This document shows positions 23,071-31,201 of a stretch of 64,000 nt of DNA, piece after piece; positions within the stretch are counted from its first letter, which is position 1; each line of letters starts with the position of its first letter. This stretch comes from Chryseosolibacter indicum (GTDB lineage Bacteria; Bacteroidota; Bacteroidia; Cytophagales; Cyclobacteriaceae), in the NCBI RefSeq assembly GCF_018598585.1, contig NZ_JAHESD010000010.1:1-64000 (forward strand). Direction: 5' to 3'. The translations under genes were made by a program, and so were the position numbers. The notes beneath the pieces were generated by a model, which saw nothing but the letters and a program-made list of their open reading frames with translations, searched no databases and was not told where the DNA came from.

Positions 23071-24594
23071 TTATTTCTTTAGTTCGTTATTGATAATGTC
23101 ATCAGCAAGCTTTATAGAATCCCTGTACAGGGTTGGAAAATAATGTTCCCATACCGGATTGCCTACAAACTTGTTTTCAAAAATACTTGCGAAAATTTCG
23201 GTGTAAGCGTTATTGTTACGCGCCATGTATGTAGGAGCATGCCCATATCCAAACACCCTTCTAGCACCTCCTTTGATGGTAATACCGTTGATTGCATCAA
23301 GTGCTGAAACAAGCAGTTCACTTAATTCGTGCGGTTGGTAAGAATTGAACTTTTCTAATGCGGCAAGTTCAAAAATATTATCCCTGTGTTTCGACATGCG
23401 GAATTTATCAGCCAGCAACGCAATATCACCGTCATTCTCAAGTGACTCTAACAGGTCTTTCATTCTTCGTTCAATGTTCGGAACGATGTAATCAATTGTG
23501 ATCAGCTTACGCTTAAAATGAATAGCATGTGCTGATTCATGCACTACAACCCTTCGTTTAAACAGATCAGAAGACTTCCATCTGTCGCCCTTCTTGATGA
23601 TAATATCACCTGTGGACGGCATAAAGTATGCATCACCTGCATAGACGCGCCCTGAAGAAGCTGAACGACCATAGTACTGATTTTCCGGTACCAGTTCCCA
23701 AAACTCTTTTGGCAGCGGGTTATTTTTGAAGTCCTTACCGTAAACCTTTTGGAACGTTTCAGGAATTGTTGCATTTCGTGCCGCAGGCTGAATGACTTCT
23801 TCCGGTAAGCCGATGAAGTACGGGTGATCTTTCGGGAAGATAAGCCCCTTCTTGCCCAGGTTCGTTTTGAACATGTCGGGTATATCAGCCGAAGGAATTT
23901 TGCTTTCCGGTGTTACTACTCCGCTTGCCAATTGTCTTACCGTGCTACGGCATCCCCAATGGTTAGGCGGGTAGAATCTATTCCAAAAAGGATGGCCTAC
24001 GGGTAGAATGGTTCCATCTAATGACTTGCAAAGGGCGGTTGTTTGCGTGTCCATTACTGCATCGAACTGAAGTAAAGGCAACGTCTTCTTGTTGGCTTCA
24101 ATATCAACCCATTTTCCGGCCATCTGGGCACCTGCAACAGCAAGTTCATATTCAGCCTTCAGGTAACGCACCATGTGATCCTGATTGATTCTGAAAGCAG
24201 CTTCCTTGAACTGCTCAAAGGTTCTCAACTTGCCTTCACTGTCAAGCAGGGCATCAGTAAGCTGGCGAAGCTGTGTGTGGTTCTTCGCTGCGCTGAATTG
24301 CCAAACGTTCTTCTGAAGGGCGGCAAGCATATTGAAGTCTGGCGTTTCATAATCCAAGTCTAACGGGTTTTTACCATACCCTTGAAGTACACCAGCCCAC
24401 AGCTTCCGGGCAACGGCTTCTGTTACGTCCTGGTTAACCGTTCCAGGCGTTATGCCTTTGTCTTTCCATACCTGACGCACCATTGCTTCAATGAGCCTGT
24501 CAAGGTCATCATCATCCGCTAGATCAGGTAAATGGACATGACTACAGCAATCATGCGCATAGAGCGAATCAAGCTGTGCGGTCAGATCGGGCAA
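23071..24594 (-). CDS. MuF head-morphogenesis protein with C-terminal HExxH peptidase-like domain
   Basis: A 507-residue protein. Residues about 120-225 are the MuF domain (FDAVMDTQTTALCKSLDGTILPVGHPFWNRFYPPNHWGCRSTVR), which in Mu gpF/SPP1 gp7 is a minor capsid protein near the portal. After a linker, a second domain (about 300-505) carries H352-E-S-A-H356 and a possible third zinc ligand E466 (NAYTEIFASIFEN), the layout of a zinc metallopeptidase. Canonical MuF proteins end soon after the MuF domain, so this one has an extra enzyme-like module, as in described MuF polymorphic toxins. It lies between the portal and a small unknown gene. Confidence 0.85.
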   Translation of the reverse strand: MPDLTAQLDSLYAHDCCSHVHLPDLADDDDLDRLIEAMVRQVWKDKGITPGTVNQDVTEAVARKLWAGVLQGYGKNPLDLDYETPDFNMLAALQKNVWQFSAAKNHTQLRQLTDALLDSEGKLRTFEQFKEAAFRINQDHMVRYLKAEYELAVAGAQMAGKWVDIEANKKTLPLLQFDAVMDTQTTALCKSLDGTILPVGHPFWNRFYPPNHWGCRSTVRQLASGVVTPESKIPSADIPDMFKTNLGKKGLIFPKDHPYFIGLPEEVIQPAARNATIPETFQKVYGKDFKNNPLPKEFWELVPENQYYGRSASSGRVYAGDAYFMPSTGDIIIKKGDRWKSSDLFKRRVVVHESAHAIHFKRKLITIDYIVPNIERRMKDLLESLENDGDIALLADKFRMSKHRDNIFELAALEKFNSYQPHELSELLVSALDAINGITIKGGARRVFGYGHAPTYMARNNNAYTEIFASIFENKFVGNPVWEHYFPTLYRDSIKLADDIINNELKK

Positions 24595-24632
24595 GGGAAG
24601 TCCTGGAAGCCCGCTTAAGTTACGTTCAACTT

Positions 24633-25994
24633 TTAGCGGGCCTGGTCGAAAAAATCAGCTATGTAAGCAAGCAGGTTGTCCCAGGCGTTAAGCTTTTGGC
24701 GAAGCTGGCTCTTAGCCTTTGGGGGTTGGCCTTTAGCCGGATCCCGCTTTTGTTGTGGCTCGTCCTGATCAGGAGCTGGCGGGTTTAGCGCAGCCTGACG
24801 TTCGGCTTCCTTCTTGGCCTTTAATTCGTCGTAGTTCTTAGGCTTTTCAATATCAAAAGTCTTGTAAAACCAGTCGTCGTCAATAGGCAGGTTTGGATTA
24901 GCGCGAACAACTATTTCGACCGTTTCAGCTTTCGTCTTTACTTCGGCTGCATTGATTTCTTTTTCAAACTTGAATTTCCCGCCTTCAACAGGTAGCCCGT
25001 AGCTTTTAAGAATAGCAAGAAACTGCTTACTGTTAAGTAAGCTTTTAACATACTTCAAATCGCTCTTTGTCTTCTGAACTTGCTGATTGCTATGCTCTTT
25101 ACTTTGTGCATATCCTGAACTACTGCTTGAGCGGGTAGTTTCAGTATTGCCAAGCACAATGATTGCTATTTCTTCATCCAGGTAGTTAAGAAACTTTAAC
25201 TGCAAGTCACCGTTCGCGTTTGTTGACTTACCGTCCTTCATTTCAAACTGCGCCTGTTTTGGAATCATCATCGTGAGGCTAGCACCGCTTTCGTCAAGAA
25301 CCTTTCTTAATTCAGAACGGGTTTTGGTGTCATAAGCGTCGTAGTAGATAATACGAACTGGCTGACCAAAGATTTCAATATACTGCGCATAATCGCCAAG
25401 CGTGCCACGTTTGTAAACGGCATAAAATGAGCACTTCAGCAGATAGCCCAAATCCTTTTCGTTGCCAACAACCCAAAGATTTGATACACCCTCGTAGCTT
25501 ATGCCAACAGCATTGTCGTTCTGTTCATAGGCTATGATTTTAGTTTCGGGCTTAATGTGTTTGCGCGGAATTTCTTTAAACCGTAGTTCTTCACCAGGAA
25601 TGAATTCCATGCCACTTAATCCCCACGCCTGGGCCTCCATGATCTTTTTAATTACATCACGAAACGCTGCGCTTTCTATTACATCATCCATTGCCTCAAC
25701 ACGTTTTCCGGAAGCATCTTCGAAGTATAGATTTTTGTTTAGGATGGCTTCATATCTCTTTTCGATAACGCCAGTTACCTGACCGTCCAATACAACATCT
25801 TCGTACATGTCATAGAGGCGTGTGCGGTTTGGATAGTGAATACTTTCGGCAGAGATAAGCGATTGCTTAATATCTCCTATGTCTTTACGTGAGCGATCGG
25901 CGCTCATTACGTTCAATTCCTGAACAATTAGGTTAGTAGGCGTTGGTTCTACTGTTTTGGTTACTGCACCTTTCTTTGTTTGTCTCTTTGCCAT
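24633..25994 (-). CDS. Phage portal protein, Mu Gp29-like (DUF935)
   Basis: A 453-residue protein with the DUF935 pattern: LYDMYEDVVLDGQVTGVIEKRYEAILN near residues 60-87, FGQPVRIIYYDAYDTKTRSELRKVLDESG at about 210-240, and LGNTETTRSSSSSGYAQSKEH at about 282-303. Twelve copies form the DNA entry ring of the capsid. A Pro/Gln/Lys-rich tail precedes a final helix. It is two genes downstream of the large terminase and starts one base after the Gp36 stop. Confidence 0.92.
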   Translation of the reverse strand: MAKRQTKKGAVTKTVEPTPTNLIVQELNVMSADRSRKDIGDIKQSLISAESIHYPNRTRLYDMYEDVVLDGQVTGVIEKRYEAILNKNLYFEDASGKRVEAMDDVIESAAFRDVIKKIMEAQAWGLSGMEFIPGEELRFKEIPRKHIKPETKIIAYEQNDNAVGISYEGVSNLWVVGNEKDLGYLLKCSFYAVYKRGTLGDYAQYIEIFGQPVRIIYYDAYDTKTRSELRKVLDESGASLTMMIPKQAQFEMKDGKSTNANGDLQLKFLNYLDEEIAIIVLGNTETTRSSSSSGYAQSKEHSNQQVQKTKSDLKYVKSLLNSKQFLAILKSYGLPVEGGKFKFEKEINAAEVKTKAETVEIVVRANPNLPIDDDWFYKTFDIEKPKNYDELKAKKEAERQAALNPPAPDQDEPQQKRDPAKGQPPKAKSQLRQKLNAWDNLLAYIADFFDQAR

Positions 25995-26432
25995 TTAAAA
26001 ATGATTTGAACGTTTACGATTACTTGACCATTGTACAGAAGTGTTCTCGTCTTCCGGCGTTGTAGGGTCGTCAGGCTTGTAAGGCCATCCTTCTGGATCA
26101 GCTTGACCCTTCATTACTTTCTCAAGAAATTTTATCGCGTCTGAATAGACTGACCGCATCAATTCTAAATTGATGTTAGGATTTGCGAGTTTAACAAGAT
26201 GCCAGCTCGCGACATCAATACATAGGTTTCGCAGGTGTTCACTAAACACTTCCGGTTCTGTTTCAGCATCACCGAAAAGTTTGAACAGATCGTAACGGTT
26301 TAGGTAGCTTTTAACCTCTGCTATTGCAGAACTTATTGCCCGCTCAACAATGGTGTCATCTGCACGGGTTATTTCTTCAACTATCTCAGGATAGAGGTGT
26401 GTTTTAAGATCGTCTTTTACCAGAAATGGCAT
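25995..26432 (-). CDS. Mu Gp36-like protein (DUF1320), head-tail connector
   Basis: A 145-residue protein with the DUF1320 pattern: MPFLVKDDLKTHLYPEIVEEITRADDTIVERAISSAIAEVKSYLN, then LRNLCIDVASWHLVKLANPN. These proteins are helical connectors placed between portal and tail. In Mu it lies after the capsid gene; here it lies between terminase and portal, a local rearrangement. C-terminal 30 residues are hydrophilic. Confidence 0.8.
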   Translation of the reverse strand: MPFLVKDDLKTHLYPEIVEEITRADDTIVERAISSAIAEVKSYLNRYDLFKLFGDAETEPEVFSEHLRNLCIDVASWHLVKLANPNINLELMRSVYSDAIKFLEKVMKGQADPEGWPYKPDDPTTPEDENTSVQWSSNRKRSNHF

Positions 26433-26435
26433 AGT

Positions 26436-26513
26436 TTAAATAATTACACGTTTAAAAAAATCAATGGACGAAGACACGACTTGCAGTATCAGGTAAATAA
26501 TCAGCACTGTCAT
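26436..26513 (-). CDS. Possible 25-residue membrane peptide
   Basis: ATG at 26513 to TAA at 26436 fills the gap between terminase and Gp36. The product is a single hydrophobic helix (MTVLIIYLILQVV) with a basic end (FFKRVII). It may be chance; it is reported because it fits exactly between the flanking genes. Confidence 0.25.
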   Translation of the reverse strand: MTVLIIYLILQVVSSSIDFFKRVII

Positions 26514-26516
26514 AAA

Positions 26517-28085
26517 TCAATATCGCTTTGAGCTTGTCTTACGCTTTACCATCATAATACCGTTACCGGGTTCATCAGTAATAAACACCTTGTTCTTTGC
26601 AATGTGTACCCCGCCTTCAACACTATCCGGGCCGTCCATTGTTTTCGACTGGGGTGAAACAGAAAGGAATTGCGTTTCCATACGCTTCATGTGCGGGTCA
26701 TCTTTTTCCTCGATGTTCATAATAAACTGACCTAAGCGATTCAAGGGTTCAAGTGTACCTTCAATCCTGAAGTACTTATCAGGCTTATCCCGATCATCAG
26801 GTGTAACACCTAGCACGTCCCGGCGCTCTTTGCCTATCTCAAAAATTAGAGGAAGTAATACCTGTTGATAAAAAGGGTCTTGCAGGGTGTTGTTCTCGAT
26901 GTACACATATACCTGAACTTTGCCCTTAGATTGTTGCACTACATAGTCGCGCGCAGCGTAAAGCCATTCAATGAATGTGTAATTCGTTGTTACATCAACA
27001 AAGCATTTGTACAGATAATACTTTAAGTTGAGCGGCCCGATAATGCTGACCGCCTTGCAACTGTTCTTTGCCTTACTTTTGAGCGATGGTTTATCCTTGT
27101 TTGAGGGGCTGGGGTCGGCATATATGATAACGAACGGCAAGTCTTCCATTGGAGGGCATTTGCCGTAAGTCATTTCGGTAAACACCTTGCCTTTGCTGAT
27201 CGGGTTATTAAAGTATTCGCCCTGAGCAGCTTCATAACTTAACAGCCTGAGCATATCATCAATATCGGCTTCGCTGTTCTTTTCACGCCACACGCTTTTA
27301 CCATACTCATCGCGAATGTTTACGGTTTCATCATCATTTGCGTATTGAGCAAAGCGAAGTGTACAACAGTTCTCAGCAATAACGTTGTTGTCAAATGCAA
27401 TGCGGTAATCACCCGAAATGTCAACAGTAGGAAGAACGGCTTTTTGAATCCAGGTGAATCGCTGATCAACGCGTTCGGGATTGCGGCAAACTTCATCATC
27501 ATCAACATCGTCAAATACAATGATGGTCACCCGCAATTCATCAAGTCTTGAGCCGCGTGGGTTTTGATCAGCGCCGACAGCACGGAACGCACACTTACCA
27601 CGTGTTACAAATTCATATTCTGACCAACTGCCGGGCTTTTCCTGAACACCGTAGTCATTGATCAAACGCTGATTTGCTTCAAGGTTACCCTTGTAAGGTG
27701 AAAGCAATCGCACGGCATTGTCTTCTGACTTACTGATCAGAAGCATGTTTGTTTTGAACTTCTTCGCGAACGTCAGGTAAAAGACTTCGAACATTCTGCG
27801 CGTTGACTTAGACAGACCGCGTGCCCACTTCCGACTTTGCGCAATACGCTTTGTATAGATGAAGCGTTTAGCGCTTTCAACATGGAACTTTGCGGGCTTG
27901 GCAAATGAATACTTCGGGAAGTAGTATTTAAACCATTCTTCTTCATTGCCTTCTTTTTCAAGAAATGCAATACGCTTTGCCTTTTCTTCTTCCGTCTCAT
28001 TAATATCAACGGGCGTGCTATTCCTGATGCCCTCAAGAAATTCTTCCCAATCGAGTAACGCTTGTTTTTCGGTCTTCTGGATCAT
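26517..28085 (-). CDS. Terminase large subunit
   Basis: A 522-residue packaging motor. The N-terminal ATPase has a Walker A-like RGLSKST (89-95), preceded by a helical adaptor, and Walker B VTIIVFDD (about 187-193) followed by acidic residues. The C-terminal RNase H-like nuclease shows IIYADPSPS and late DGPDSVEGG motifs carrying the metal-binding aspartates. It corresponds to Mu Gp28. It overlaps the small terminase gene by 4 bases and leads the head operon on the minus strand. Confidence 0.9.
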   Translation of the reverse strand: MIQKTEKQALLDWEEFLEGIRNSTPVDINETEEEKAKRIAFLEKEGNEEEWFKYYFPKYSFAKPAKFHVESAKRFIYTKRIAQSRKWARGLSKSTRRMFEVFYLTFAKKFKTNMLLISKSEDNAVRLLSPYKGNLEANQRLINDYGVQEKPGSWSEYEFVTRGKCAFRAVGADQNPRGSRLDELRVTIIVFDDVDDDEVCRNPERVDQRFTWIQKAVLPTVDISGDYRIAFDNNVIAENCCTLRFAQYANDDETVNIRDEYGKSVWREKNSEADIDDMLRLLSYEAAQGEYFNNPISKGKVFTEMTYGKCPPMEDLPFVIIYADPSPSNKDKPSLKSKAKNSCKAVSIIGPLNLKYYLYKCFVDVTTNYTFIEWLYAARDYVVQQSKGKVQVYVYIENNTLQDPFYQQVLLPLIFEIGKERRDVLGVTPDDRDKPDKYFRIEGTLEPLNRLGQFIMNIEEKDDPHMKRMETQFLSVSPQSKTMDGPDSVEGGVHIAKNKVFITDEPGNGIMMVKRKTSSKRY

Positions 28086-28534
28086 CGCTTAATAGAGGCT
28101 TGAATGAAGCTATTCCACAGGTCAGATATTTCAAGTACCTGATCCATTGTTCCGACTTTCTGTAAATGCTTTATGAAGCGTATACCGGATTCAACCAGGT
28201 CTTGTATGGCAAGATCAGTTTCGAGGTTGCGTATGGCTGCGGTGTACTTTATGATTATATCAGCCTGCTTGCTGTCACCGTGTCCCTGCTTAGCTTCTTC
28301 AATTTTTTTGTTGAGGTTTTCAAGATGCTCGTAGTAAGTACCCATCAAGTTTTCTTTACTCATGAGTAAGCGGTTCCTCATTTTCTTCCACTGGTAATCA
28401 TTTACCCATTTACTCATTGTCTTTTCACTAACGCCAACGCGTTTAGCGACAACCTTTTGATCTAGTTGTTCTCGGGTAAAAAGTATTTCAGCTAAATATC
28501 GCTTGTCTTCAATGGAAAGTTTGTCGTTTGCCAT
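28082..28534 (-). CDS. Terminase small subunit-like protein (DUF1804-type)
   Basis: A 150-residue protein with an N-terminal helix-turn-helix (KVVAKRVGVSEKTMSKWVNDYQWKKMRNRLL, about 28-58) and a long helical C-terminal part for oligomerisation. Position and build match Mu Gp27, which recognises packaging sites. First gene of the minus-strand head operon, starting near the tandem repeat at 28578-28621. Confidence 0.8.
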   Translation of the reverse strand: MANDKLSIEDKRYLAEILFTREQLDQKVVAKRVGVSEKTMSKWVNDYQWKKMRNRLLMSKENLMGTYYEHLENLNKKIEEAKQGHGDSKQADIIIKYTAAIRNLETDLAIQDLVESGIRFIKHLQKVGTMDQVLEISDLWNSFIQASIKR

Positions 28535-28577
28535 GCCACAAAAATGGCGTATAGAGGGGTGCTTTTGCTAATCGAAA

Positions 28578-28621
28578 AAGCATGATGCTACAGCTATGAA
28601 AGCATGATACTACAGTTATGA
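28578..28621. promoter_or_regulatory. Tandem 22-bp repeats in the divergent late-gene control region
   Basis: AAGCATGATGCTACAGCTATGA (28578-28599) is followed at once by AAGCATGATACTACAGTTATGA (28600-28621), 20 of 22 bases the same; a partial third unit (CAGTGTGG) follows. Each unit holds the near-palindrome AGCATGATGCT. The site lies between the starts of the minus-strand head operon and the plus-strand capsid/tail operon, so it is a good candidate for binding of a late activator controlling both. Confidence 0.6.
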
Positions 28622-28671
28622 CAGTGTGGTGAAAAAGCGATTTGTAAACGCTTCTATCACGCTACAAATTT

Positions 28672-29658
28672 GTGCCAACGAAAAGCAAAAACACGTTGAG
28701 CAAGTTTAAAAAGATCGATAAAGAATTTGTACTAACTGATAGCAGTGTGAATTGCTACGGATTCAGACTTCTTACATCAGGTTATCTGATTGACGAGTAC
28801 AAAAAGAATCCTATTGGTTATGCAATGCATAAGCGTGACGATGGTGTACTTGTGAGATGGGAAGATTTAAGGCTTGAAGGTGATACGGTGTATGCAAAAC
28901 CTGTCATCAACTTAAGTCACATTCACGGGCAACGCACTGTTGATGAAATTGAAAATGGCTTTTTGAATGCCGCATCTGTTGGGCATATCGTAGTACTCGA
29001 AACATCAGAAGAAGCTTCGTTAAAGTTAGACGGCCAAACGGGGCCAACAATCACAAAGTGGTATAACCGTGAATGCAGCTTGGTTGATGTTCCTGGCAAC
29101 TACAATGCACTTAAACAATTGTACGATTCAGACGACCAGCTTATCAATAATCTTTCAGACTTCTCAAAGACTAAATTTCAAAACGACAACATGAACAAAA
29201 TCTTTTTCACCGGTACGCAGCTATCAGCGATGAATCTGAGAGCTGAGGCGAATGAAACCGAAGTGGCTACGGCATTTAATGACTTAGTGGCTAAGGCAGC
29301 GAAAGCGGATGGCTTGCAAAAGCAACTTAACGACCTGCACGCTCAGGTAAGCACAGACAAGGTTAAGGGCATCTTAAGCGCTGCCTTAGCTGCTAATAAG
29401 ATCACAAAAGAGCTAAGTGATAAGCTTGAAATTGACTACAAGAACAATCCCGATGGATTGAAGAATCTTGTAGATGCTATGCCGGCCTACAAACCAGTAG
29501 TTGATTCTTTAAAAGACAGTGCCGATGGAAAAGCAAAGCGTATCGCTGACCTGTCCGCAAAGAGCTTTGATGATTTAATGAGCACAGGTGAAAGTGCAGA
29601 ACTTCAAAAGCTTGCACCCGAAGTGTGGGCAGCGAAGGTAAAAGAACTTGAAAAATAA
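28672..29658 (+). CDS. Prohead protease fused to scaffold-like C-terminus
   Basis: A 328-residue protein starting with GTG at 28672. Residues about 15-150 follow the HK97/U35-type protease pattern: YGFRLLTSGYLIDEYKKNP, H53 (AMHKRDDG), S102 (NAASVGHIVV) and the typical CSLVDVPGNYNAL. The remainder (about 190-328) is helical and charged (LVAKAAKADGLQKQLNDLHAQVSTDK), as expected for scaffold. The combination resembles Mu gene I, which contains the nested scaffold gene Z. It heads the capsid/tail operon. Confidence 0.8.
   Translation: MPTKSKNTLSKFKKIDKEFVLTDSSVNCYGFRLLTSGYLIDEYKKNPIGYAMHKRDDGVLVRWEDLRLEGDTVYAKPVINLSHIHGQRTVDEIENGFLNAASVGHIVVLETSEEASLKLDGQTGPTITKWYNRECSLVDVPGNYNALKQLYDSDDQLINNLSDFSKTKFQNDNMNKIFFTGTQLSAMNLRAEANETEVATAFNDLVAKAAKADGLQKQLNDLHAQVSTDKVKGILSAALAANKITKELSDKLEIDYKNNPDGLKNLVDAMPAYKPVVDSLKDSADGKAKRIADLSAKSFDDLMSTGESAELQKLAPEVWAAKVKELEK
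29191..29658 (+). CDS. Nested in-frame scaffold protein (alternative start inside the protease gene)
   Basis: An ATG at 29191 (codon 174 of the protease gene) would give a 155-residue product consisting only of the helical scaffold part (MNKIFFTGTQLSAMNL at the start). Mu makes its scaffold Z in this way from within gene I. The upstream sequence has no clear ribosome-binding site, so cleavage of the full protein is an alternative route. Confidence 0.4.
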   Translation: MNKIFFTGTQLSAMNLRAEANETEVATAFNDLVAKAAKADGLQKQLNDLHAQVSTDKVKGILSAALAANKITKELSDKLEIDYKNNPDGLKNLVDAMPAYKPVVDSLKDSADGKAKRIADLSAKSFDDLMSTGESAELQKLAPEVWAAKVKELEK

Positions 29659-29687
29659 TTTTTGTAAACCCTTTAGCTAAAATACCA

Positions 29688-30599
29688 ATGGCAGTACAAA
29701 CTGAAATCTGGGTGCGGTACATCATGAACCGCTTATGGAAGGATAATACATTTTTACAGTATGCCTTCAGCGACGACCAATATGTAGTTGGTGGAAAAAT
29801 AGTTCACATACCACAACCTGGTTCAAAGCCTAATATCGTAAAGAACCGCAATACATATCCTGCTGCGGCGGTTCAGAGAACCGACACAGACATTCTTTAT
29901 GCGCTTGATCGGTATACTTCTGATCCTACGCACATAGAGGCAGCTGATCTGTTAGAGATAACTTATGACAAAATTTCTTCCGTTTTTGGTGATCACGCTG
30001 GAACGTTAGTTGAGACGATCGCAGATGATATGATTATCAAATGGCTTTCTGGTATCGGTGCTGGGAACATATTGAGAACCACTGGCGCAGCAACTGCTTC
30101 TAAGGTTACAGGTCAAACAGGTAACAGGAAAGCTTTTTCTGTTCTTGATGCCAAACGCGCACAGACCAAGATGAACTTGATGAAAGTTCTTAAAACTGAC
30201 CGTTACGCAATGCTTGAAAGCAATCATATGGATGAGTTTACTGACGGCCTAACAGTAAATCAAGAAAAGCAATTCTCCGAGTATTACGATGCAAAAGAAG
30301 GTATTGTAGGTAAGCTCTTCGGTTTCACCTTCCTTGAACGAACTAACGTAGCTATTGCTACATCTGCTAATGCTATTGAAGCACTAGGTGCATCAGTTGA
30401 TGCAACAGATAACGTAGTAAGCATGTTCTGGCAAAAGGATTCTGTTACTCGCGCGATTGGTGAAAAGAAGTTCTTCGAAAGAAAGGACGACCCTGAGTAC
30501 TACGGTGACATGTACAGTGCATTGCTGCGTGCTGGTGGAAGAAGAAGACGTGCTGATGATGCAGGCGTAATTGCAATGATTCAAGATACTGCTTCCTAA
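29688..30599 (+). CDS. Major capsid protein
   Basis: A 303-residue protein with no cysteine and the HK97-fold rhythm of short strands and helices. It carries IWVRYIMNRLWKDNTFLQYAFSDDQYVVGGKIVHIPQPGS near the start, an EITYDKISSVFGDHAGTLVETIADDMIIKWLS spine helix at about 87-120 and a P-domain-like ending GEKKFFERKDDPEYYGDMYSALLRAGGRRRR. Position right after the protease/scaffold gene supports the call. A hairpin in the 3' untranslated region follows. Confidence 0.85.
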   Translation: MAVQTEIWVRYIMNRLWKDNTFLQYAFSDDQYVVGGKIVHIPQPGSKPNIVKNRNTYPAAAVQRTDTDILYALDRYTSDPTHIEAADLLEITYDKISSVFGDHAGTLVETIADDMIIKWLSGIGAGNILRTTGAATASKVTGQTGNRKAFSVLDAKRAQTKMNLMKVLKTDRYAMLESNHMDEFTDGLTVNQEKQFSEYYDAKEGIVGKLFGFTFLERTNVAIATSANAIEALGASVDATDNVVSMFWQKDSVTRAIGEKKFFERKDDPEYYGDMYSALLRAGGRRRRADDAGVIAMIQDTAS

Positions 30600-30621
30600 A
30601 GATATAAACACCCCCAACCCC

Positions 30622-30649
30622 AGGGCGTAGCCCCGTAAGGCTGCGCCCT
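30622..30649 (+). promoter_or_regulatory. Stem-loop downstream of the capsid gene
   Basis: AGGGCGTAGCC (30622-30632) pairs with GGCTGCGCCCT (30639-30649) with one mismatch. No T tract follows, so it is more likely an mRNA-stabilising or partial stop structure that raises capsid expression over downstream genes than a full terminator. Confidence 0.55.
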
Positions 30650-30674
30650 TAGCTAAAATTCTATAAACTCTTAA

Positions 30675-30854
30675 ATGCACAATCAATTGGCTGACAATGT
30701 AAGTGGCACCGTAGGAGGTGCATGCGGCACCGTACTTGGAAGCATACTAGGTTTTATTTCGATAGGCGGTGTTGCTGAAACTGCTATCCTGGCTGTGATT
30801 GGTGCAGTGATCGGGTTTTACACAAACAAACTTTTAAAGTGGTTACACAAATGA
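30675..30854 (+). CDS. Small glycine-rich membrane protein, candidate holin component
   Basis: Fifty-nine codons from ATG 30675 to TGA 30854. The product is a hydrophobic glycine-zipper-like helix pair (GGACGTVLGSILGFISIGG and ETAILAVIGAVIGFY) ending in basic residues (TNKLLKWLHK). It overlaps the next membrane gene by ATGA and stands first in the lysis cassette, which suits a holin or antiholin. Confidence 0.6.
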   Translation: MHNQLADNVSGTVGGACGTVLGSILGFISIGGVAETAILAVIGAVIGFYTNKLLKWLHK

Positions 30855-31201
30855 TAAAGTTCTTTAAACGCTACAATGAGCTATGGCTTGGCCCTCTGGG
30901 GTTAGTGCTGTTCATCTTCAGTAACCCTCTTATAAAAGCGATCGATCCTGAAGCCGTGGTTTATACTACGGACGCTGTTCAGAAGATCATCTTCGGACAT
31001 GTTGCATTTGCAGCATGTGTGTTCAGTACCTGGTTATGCCTTAAGCTCACGTGGCCGTCAGCATTCAAGTACCTCACGAAAGATTTTGACCGTGACTTTT
31101 CACAACTTAACAATAACGAAAAATGCGTAAAGCTTTATTTAGCCTTTTCGCTGTTAGCCTTATACTTATTGGGGTTGATAGCCTGCATGCACGTGCTGTA
31201 G
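30851..31201 (+). CDS. Three-helix membrane protein, probable holin
   Basis: A 116-residue protein read from ATG 30851, coupled to the previous gene; a GTG start at 30839 is possible but overlaps more. Hydrophobic helices lie at about 11-28, 46-66 and 94-115. It is followed by, and overlaps for 79 bases, the endolysin-like gene. Three-helix topology and location fit a class I holin. No sequence family recognised. Confidence 0.6.
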   Translation: MIKFFKRYNELWLGPLGLVLFIFSNPLIKAIDPEAVVYTTDAVQKIIFGHVAFAACVFSTWLCLKLTWPSAFKYLTKDFDRDFSQLNNNEKCVKLYLAFSLLALYLLGLIACMHVL

